Source: an uncultured Porphyromonadaceae bacterium (GTDB lineage: Bacteria > Bacteroidota > Bacteroidia > Bacteroidales > Muribaculaceae). Taken from it: 40,005 nt of DNA. Below the pieces are notes generated by a model. It did no database searches. It worked only from the letters and a program-made list of their open reading frames with translations, and was not told where the DNA came from. This document shows positions 35,511 to 40,005 of the stretch, one piece after another. The stretch lies in NCBI GenBank assembly GCA_947175295.1, contig CAMWMK010000026.1:1-40005 (forward strand), read 5' to 3'. Position 1 is the first letter of the stretch, and the number at the start of each line of letters is the position of its first letter. Both the position numbers and the translations under genes were made by a program.

Positions 35511-36803
35511 ATGTCAGAACGTCTCGTAGTCACCGGCTCCCAGTGGGGAGACGAGGGCAAAGGAAAAATCACCGACTACTTCGCATGCCGCGCCGACATG
35601 GTGGTGCGCTACCAGGGCGGCAACAATGCCGGACACTCGGTGATGTTTGACGGTCACAAATACTCGCTTCAGAGCATTCCCTCGGGTATCTTCAACCCGA
35701 AGACCGTAAACGTGATGGCCAACGGTATGGTGGTAAACCCCGTGTCCGTAATCGCCGAACTCGAAAAACTTCACAATCAGGGCATAACCGACTATCAGCT
35801 CTATATCTCCGACCGCGCTGCCATGGTGATGCCCTGGCACTCCATGCTCGACGGAGCAAGCGAGAGCCTAAAGGGCGACGCCAAGATCGGCACCACCAAA
35901 AAAGGTATCGGGCCGGCATATACCGACAAATATTCACGTCTCGGCCTCCGTATGGGTGACCTTCTCGATCCGGAATATTTCGCAGAGCGCCTGAAGGCCG
36001 CTCTTGAGGTGAAGAACATGGAGCTGAAGATGTACGGTCTCGAACCGCTCGACTATCAGCAGGTCTACGACCAGTATATGGAGATAGCCAAGGTGCTCGG
36101 ACCCCGCATCTGCGACACCAGCCTCCTCATCGACGACGCCATCCACAGCGACGCGAAGATCCTCTTCGAGGGCGCTCAGGGCATGATGCTCTGCATCGAC
36201 CATGGCACATATCCCTACGTCACTTCCTCCTGCCCCTCCGCGGCAAGCATCTCGCAGGGCGCGGGCATAGCACCGAAATGGATCGAAAACGTGGTAGGAG
36301 TTGCCAAGGCTTATTGCACGCGTGTAGGTGAAGGCCCCTTCCCCACTGAACTCTTCGACGAGACAGCCCATGAAATCCGCGAGCGTGGCCACGAATACGG
36401 CACTGTGACAGGCCGCCCCCGCCGCATCGGATGGTTTGACGCAGTGGTCGCACGCTATACATCCCGCCTCGCAGGCATCGACTACTGGGCCCTGATGCTC
36501 TTCGACGTGCTTTCAGGCCTCGACAAGGTGAAGATCTGCGTAGGCTATGAAATCGACGGCAAGGAAGTGATGGCCCCACCCTCCACCATCCACATGCTGG
36601 CCAAGTGCAAACCCGTCTATATTGAGATGGAAGGCTGGAAGGAAGACATCACCGGCTGCCGCAGCTGGGACGAGCTTCCAGAAGCCGCCAAGGCCTATGT
36701 AAGGAAGATCGAGGAGCTCACAGGCACCGAGGTAGGCATCATCTCCGTAGGACCGGACCGCTCCCAGACCATCATGATCTCTGATGCTCTCAAGAATTTC
36801 TGA
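35511..36803 (+). CDS. purA: Adenylosuccinate synthetase
   Basis: PurA condenses IMP and aspartate using GTP, the first step of the AMP branch. The 430-residue protein has the GTP-binding/catalytic segment GSQWGDEGKGK (9-19, with D14), H42 in GGNNAGH, KGIGPAYTDK, FEGAQG and VTGRPRR. These are the expected conserved positions. The length is typical. Together with purB directly upstream it completes the AMP branch; guaB and guaA downstream form the GMP branch. Confidence 0.96.
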   Translation: MSERLVVTGSQWGDEGKGKITDYFACRADMVVRYQGGNNAGHSVMFDGHKYSLQSIPSGIFNPKTVNVMANGMVVNPVSVIAELEKLHNQGITDYQLYISDRAAMVMPWHSMLDGASESLKGDAKIGTTKKGIGPAYTDKYSRLGLRMGDLLDPEYFAERLKAALEVKNMELKMYGLEPLDYQQVYDQYMEIAKVLGPRICDTSLLIDDAIHSDAKILFEGAQGMMLCIDHGTYPYVTSSCPSAASISQGAGIAPKWIENVVGVAKAYCTRVGEGPFPTELFDETAHEIRERGHEYGTVTGRPRRIGWFDAVVARYTSRLAGIDYWALMLFDVLSGLDKVKICVGYEIDGKEVMAPPSTIHMLAKCKPVYIEMEGWKEDITGCRSWDELPEAAKAYVRKIEELTGTEVGIISVGPDRSQTIMISDALKNF

Positions 36804-36917
36804 TTTATTGTTTAATTAGTTTAGGGAGTTAAAAAGGTTTAGGATGTTTATACCAACTAAACCATCTAAACTATTTAAACTAACTAAACCAACTAAACCA
36901 TTTAAACTTAAAATCAA
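36804..36917. repeat. TTAGTTTAGGG / CTAAACC repeat-rich gap before guaB
   Basis: The purA-guaB gap holds TTAGTTTAGGG, GGTTTAGG and several CTAAACCA or CTAAACTA units on the same strand. GGTTTAG (36836-36842) can pair with CTAAACC (36857-36863) as a small hairpin. A TTTAGTTTAGGG copy also sits before pyrB near 11275-11287. No promoter box is seen. Confidence 0.55.
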
Positions 36918-38390
36918 ATGGGTTTTTTAGATGAAAAAATAGCTCTGGAAGGCATGACATTCGATGATGTACTGCTTATCCCGGCATATTCAGAAGTGAT
37001 CCCGAGCGAAGTGAAGCTCGCTACACGCTTCTCTCGCAACATACCCCTCAACATACCGTTTGTATCGGCAGCCATGGACACCGTCACAGAGTCCGACATG
37101 GCCATCGCCATCGCCCGCCAGGGCGGCATCGGAGTGATACATAAGAACATGAGCATCCAGGCTCAGGCCGACCAGGTGCGCCGTGTGAAGCGTGCCGAGT
37201 CAGGTATGATCTATGATCCTGTGACCATCCACGGCGACCAGACTGTAGGCGATGCCCTCCAGCTCATGCACGACAACCATATCGGAGGCATACCCGTGGT
37301 AGACGCTGAAGGCAAGCTCGAAGGCATCGTAACCAACCGCGACCTCCGTTTCCAGAAGGATATGTCGATCAAGATCAAGGACGTGATGACGAAGGAAAAC
37401 CTTATCACTACCACCAATCCCTCGCTTTCAGAAGCCTCCGAAATCCTTCTGAAGCATAAGATCGAGAAGCTTCCGGTGGTAGGTCCCGACGGCAAACTCG
37501 AAGGCCTCATCACATACCGCGACATTACCAAGATCAAAGACTATCCCAACGCCGCTAAAGACAGCAAGGGTCGTCTCCGCGTGGCTGCCGGCGTAGGTGT
37601 GACTTCCGACACTCTTGATCGCGTGAAGGCCCTCGTAGAGGCCGGTGCCGACGCTGTGGTGATCGACACGGCCCACGGCCATAGCCAGAACGTGGTCAAC
37701 ACCCTCAAGAAGGTGAAGGCTGCGTATCCTGATATAGATGTAGTGGTAGGCAATATCGCCACTGCCGACGCTGCCCGCTTCCTCATCGAGGCTGGTGCCG
37801 ACGGCATAAAGGTTGGTATCGGCCCCGGTTCGATCTGCACGACCCGCATCGTAGCCGGTGTAGGCGTACCGCAGCTCAGCGCCATCTTCGAGGCGGCTAA
37901 GGCCGCCCACGCTCTTGGAGTGCCTGTGATCGCCGACGGCGGTCTGCGCTATTCAGGCGACGTAGTCAAGGCTCTGGCCGCAGGCGGCGACAGCGTGATG
38001 ATGGGTTCGATGTTCGCCGGCACAGAGGAATCTCCGGGCGAAACCATCATCTACAACGGCCGTAAGTTCAAGTCTTACCGCGGTATGGGTTCCATCTCCG
38101 CTATGCAGGCCGGTTCGAAAGACCGTTACTTCCAGAGCGAAAAGACCGACAGCAGCAAGTTCGTGCCGGAAGGCATCGAGGCACGCGTACCGTATAAGGG
38201 TACGTTGAGCGAGACAGTCTATCAGCTCGTAGGCGGCCTCCGCAGCGGCATGGGCTATGTAGGCGCTCCCGACATCGACCGCCTCCACGACGCCAAGTTC
38301 GTGAAGATAACTTCCGCCGCCGTCGTCGAGAACCATCCCCACGACGTGACCATCACTAAAGAGGCTCCTAATTATACAAGAGGAAACTGA
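36918..38390 (+). CDS. guaB: Inosine-5'-monophosphate dehydrogenase
   Basis: GuaB oxidises IMP to XMP with NAD, the first GMP-branch step. The 490-residue protein is a TIM barrel with an inserted CBS-domain pair (about 95-210) that usually senses nucleotides. The catalytic cysteine is C307 in GPGSICTTR, flanked by the GNIATADAA and [10 protein letters not shown] phosphate-binding segments and the mobile flap region later on. The length is typical. It is separated from guaA by one base, so the two are certainly co-transcribed. Its upstream gap contains repeats but no clear promoter. Confidence 0.97.
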   Translation: MGFLDEKIALEGMTFDDVLLIPAYSEVIPSEVKLATRFSRNIPLNIPFVSAAMDTVTESDMAIAIARQGGIGVIHKNMSIQAQADQVRRVKRAESGMIYDPVTIHGDQTVGDALQLMHDNHIGGIPVVDAEGKLEGIVTNRDLRFQKDMSIKIKDVMTKENLITTTNPSLSEASEILLKHKIEKLPVVGPDGKLEGLITYRDITKIKDYPNAAKDSKGRLRVAAGVGVTSDTLDRVKALVEAGADAVVIDTAHGHSQNVVNTLKKVKAAYPDIDVVVGNIATADAARFLIEAGADGIKVGIGPGSICTTRIVAGVGVPQLSAIFEAAKAAHALGVPVIADGGLRYSGDVVKALAAGGDSVMMGSMFAGTEESPGETIIYNGRKFKSYRGMGSISAMQAGSKDRYFQSEKTDSSKFVPEGIEARVPYKGTLSETVYQLVGGLRSGMGYVGAPDIDRLHDAKFVKITSAAVVENHPHDVTITKEAPNYTRGN

Positions 38391-38391
38391 C

Positions 38392-39918
38392 ATGGAAAAG
38401 ATACTAATATTAGATTTCGGATCACAATACACTCAGTTGATTGCCCGCCGCATACGTGAGCTTAACGTGTATTGCGAGATCCACCCCTTCCACAAGGTGC
38501 CGGAAATCGACGCCGACGTGAAGGGCGTGATCCTTTCCGGAAGCCCCTACTCCGTCAACGATCCGGAGGCTCCCAAGCCTTCGCTTGACGCTTTCAAGGG
38601 TAAGCTTCCGCTGCTTGGAGTGTGCTACGGCGCGCAGCTCCTCGCCCAGATGGCGGGAGGCACCGTTAAAGGCGCACCCAGCCGTGAATACGGCCGTGCG
38701 ATGCTGACTGTGGTTGATGCCGAAGATCCCCTTATGATAGGTCTTCCCTCCCCCACTCAGGTATGGATGAGCCATGGCGACACCATCACCGATATCCCCG
38801 CCGGTTTCCACATCATCGGAAGCACCGAGAATGTACGCGTGGCAGCCTACCACATCGAGGGCGAGCGGACTTGGGGCATACAGTTCCATCCGGAGGTATA
38901 CCACTCGACCGACGGCACTCAGCTGCTCCGCAACTATGTAATGGGCATCTGCGGATGCTCCGGCACATGGAGCCCTGACTCCTTCATCGAGACCACCGTG
39001 GCCGAACTGAAGGAAAAGATCGGCGACGACCAGGTGATCCTCGGCCTCTCAGGCGGTGTAGACTCCACTGTGGCTGCCGTGCTCCTGCATAAGGCTATCG
39101 GACACAATCTCCAGTGTATCTTCGTCAACAACGGCTTGCTTCGCCTCAACGAGTTTGAGGGCGTGCTTGAGCAGTACAAGGGCATGGGCCTTAACGTAAA
39201 GGGTGTCGACGCGAGCGAACGGTTCTATACGGATCTCGCCGGTGTGACAGATCCGGAGCAGAAACGTAAGATCATCGGCCGCGATTTCGTGGAGGTGTTC
39301 AACGAGGAAGCCCAGAAGTTCAACGGCGCACGCTGGCTTGCACAGGGCACGATTTATCCAGACGTGATAGAGAGCGTGAGTGTCAACGGACCTTCATGCA
39401 CCATCAAGTCGCACCACAATGTAGGCGGTCTGCCTGAGAAGATGAATCTCAAGATCGTAGAGCCCCTGCGTTTGCTCTTTAAGGATGAGGTGCGCCGCGT
39501 GGGCAAGGCCCTCGGCATCGATCCTCAGCTTCTCGGCCGCCATCCGTTCCCCGGTCCCGGCCTGGGCATCCGTATTCTGGGAGAGGTAACGGCTGAGAAG
39601 GTGCACGTGCTCCAGCAGGCCGACGACATCTTCATCAGCAATCTGCGTGAGGCCGGCCTGTATGACCAGGTATGGCAGGCAGGCGTGATGCTCCTTCCGG
39701 TGCAGAGTGTAGGCGTGATGGGCGACGAGCGCACTTACGAGCGCTGCTGCGCTCTCCGCGCAGTGATCTCCACCGACGGTATGACCGCCGACTGGGTACA
39801 CCTCCCCTACGAATTCCTCGCCAAGGTCAGCAACGAGATCATCAACAAGGTGCGCGGCATCAACCGCGTAGTCTACGACATCTCCTCCAAGCCGCCAGCA
39901 ACCATCGAATGGGAATAA
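38392..39918 (+). CDS. guaA: GMP synthase (glutamine-hydrolysing)
   Basis: GuaA aminates XMP to GMP. The 508-residue protein has an N-terminal class I glutamine amidotransferase (about 1-190) with C78 in GVCYGAQ and H166/E168 in HPEVY, an ATP pyrophosphatase domain with the P-loop SGGVDST (220-226), and a C-terminal dimerisation domain with [12 protein letters not shown]. The start ATG is one base after the guaB stop, preceded by an AGAGGA stretch. It is the last gene visible, and a perfect 27-base-pair inverted repeat starts four bases after its stop. Length and motifs are typical. Confidence 0.97.
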   Translation: MEKILILDFGSQYTQLIARRIRELNVYCEIHPFHKVPEIDADVKGVILSGSPYSVNDPEAPKPSLDAFKGKLPLLGVCYGAQLLAQMAGGTVKGAPSREYGRAMLTVVDAEDPLMIGLPSPTQVWMSHGDTITDIPAGFHIIGSTENVRVAAYHIEGERTWGIQFHPEVYHSTDGTQLLRNYVMGICGCSGTWSPDSFIETTVAELKEKIGDDQVILGLSGGVDSTVAAVLLHKAIGHNLQCIFVNNGLLRLNEFEGVLEQYKGMGLNVKGVDASERFYTDLAGVTDPEQKRKIIGRDFVEVFNEEAQKFNGARWLAQGTIYPDVIESVSVNGPSCTIKSHHNVGGLPEKMNLKIVEPLRLLFKDEVRRVGKALGIDPQLLGRHPFPGPGLGIRILGEVTAEKVHVLQQADDIFISNLREAGLYDQVWQAGVMLLPVQSVGVMGDERTYERCCALRAVISTDGMTADWVHLPYEFLAKVSNEIINKVRGINRVVYDISSKPPATIEWE

Positions 39919-39921
39919 CAC

Positions 39922-39977
39922 TCCAATATAGAATGTCCCCGGATGAAATCTTTCATCCGGGGACATTCTATATTGGA
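39922..39977. terminator. 27-base-pair perfect inverted repeat after guaA
   Basis: The arms at 39922-39948 and 39951-39977 are perfect reverse complements (outer TCCAATATAG, inner CCCCGGATGAAA) with only TC between them. There is no T tract on either strand, so it may act as a bidirectional transcript end or 3' stabiliser rather than a classic terminator. It is the longest perfect hairpin in the window. Confidence 0.6.
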
Positions 39978-40005
39978 AGTTACTACTGTCGCGCGGGGTG
40001 GAGGC

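Noticed and set aside
35404..36917. CRISPR array from regularly spaced short repeats in gene gaps
   Set aside because: Units are only 8-15 bases, AT-rich, without unique spacers of constant length, and no cas genes are present.
39922..39977. Insertion-sequence end or miniature transposable element
   Set aside because: No target-site duplication or transposase is visible, and the dyad is contiguous rather than flanking an insert.

Overview
The window looks like the chromosome of a Bacteroidota member, order Bacteroidales; a Muribaculaceae-like gut bacterium is my best guess, at low certainty. The evidence is Bacteroides-type promoters (TTG/TTTG, about 20 bases, then TAnnTTTG) before several transcription units, mostly AT-rich translation starts without Shine-Dalgarno sites, a TonB-dependent receptor with an N-terminal CarboxypepD_reg-like domain, a lipoprotein gene directly after it, and a long PurF-type amidotransferase. 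All convincing genes are on the + strand. No rRNA, tRNA, CRISPR array, insertion sequence or prophage was seen, and no gene-free stretch exceeds 300 bases.

Layout. 1-780: a MntA/HepT (nucleotidyltransferase/HEPN) toxin-antitoxin pair in AT-rich DNA. 807-2036: a fused SpmA-SpmB-like membrane protein. 2120-12367: a complete set of genes for UMP synthesis, pyrC-carA-carB-pyrKD-pyrF-pyrE-pyrB, preceded by a promoter, a very short leader ORF and an intrinsic terminator that resemble an attenuator. Apart from pyrB, the order matches the Bacillus subtilis pyr operon. Two enzymes are unusual: PyrK and PyrD are one polypeptide, and PyrB ends in a four-cysteine domain resembling the zinc domain of PyrI without the nucleotide-binding domain. 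12461-14991: a long amidophosphoribosyltransferase (TTG start, strong Shine-Dalgarno) and a Crp/Fnr-type regulator. 15167-23123: a cell-envelope section with a secreted protein, a YitT-type membrane protein, a TonB-dependent receptor and a lipoprotein with three internal repeats. 23329-25558: a cupin regulator and an acyl-CoA ligase. 25581-39918: a purine section purE-purL-purM-purH-purD-purB-purA-guaB-guaA, covering several steps to IMP and the branches to AMP and GMP; purC, purN/purT and purK are not in the window.

How it fits together. Enzymes for UMP, IMP, AMP and GMP formation lie within about 37 kb. The pyrKD and purE promoters share an almost identical sequence with identical spacing, which suggests common control of pyrimidine and purine genes. 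Intergenic gaps carry several families of short palindromic repeats. Many of the nucleotide enzymes look, from remembered family sequences, closer to Firmicutes types than to Bacteroides types; this is an inference that a phylogeny would settle.
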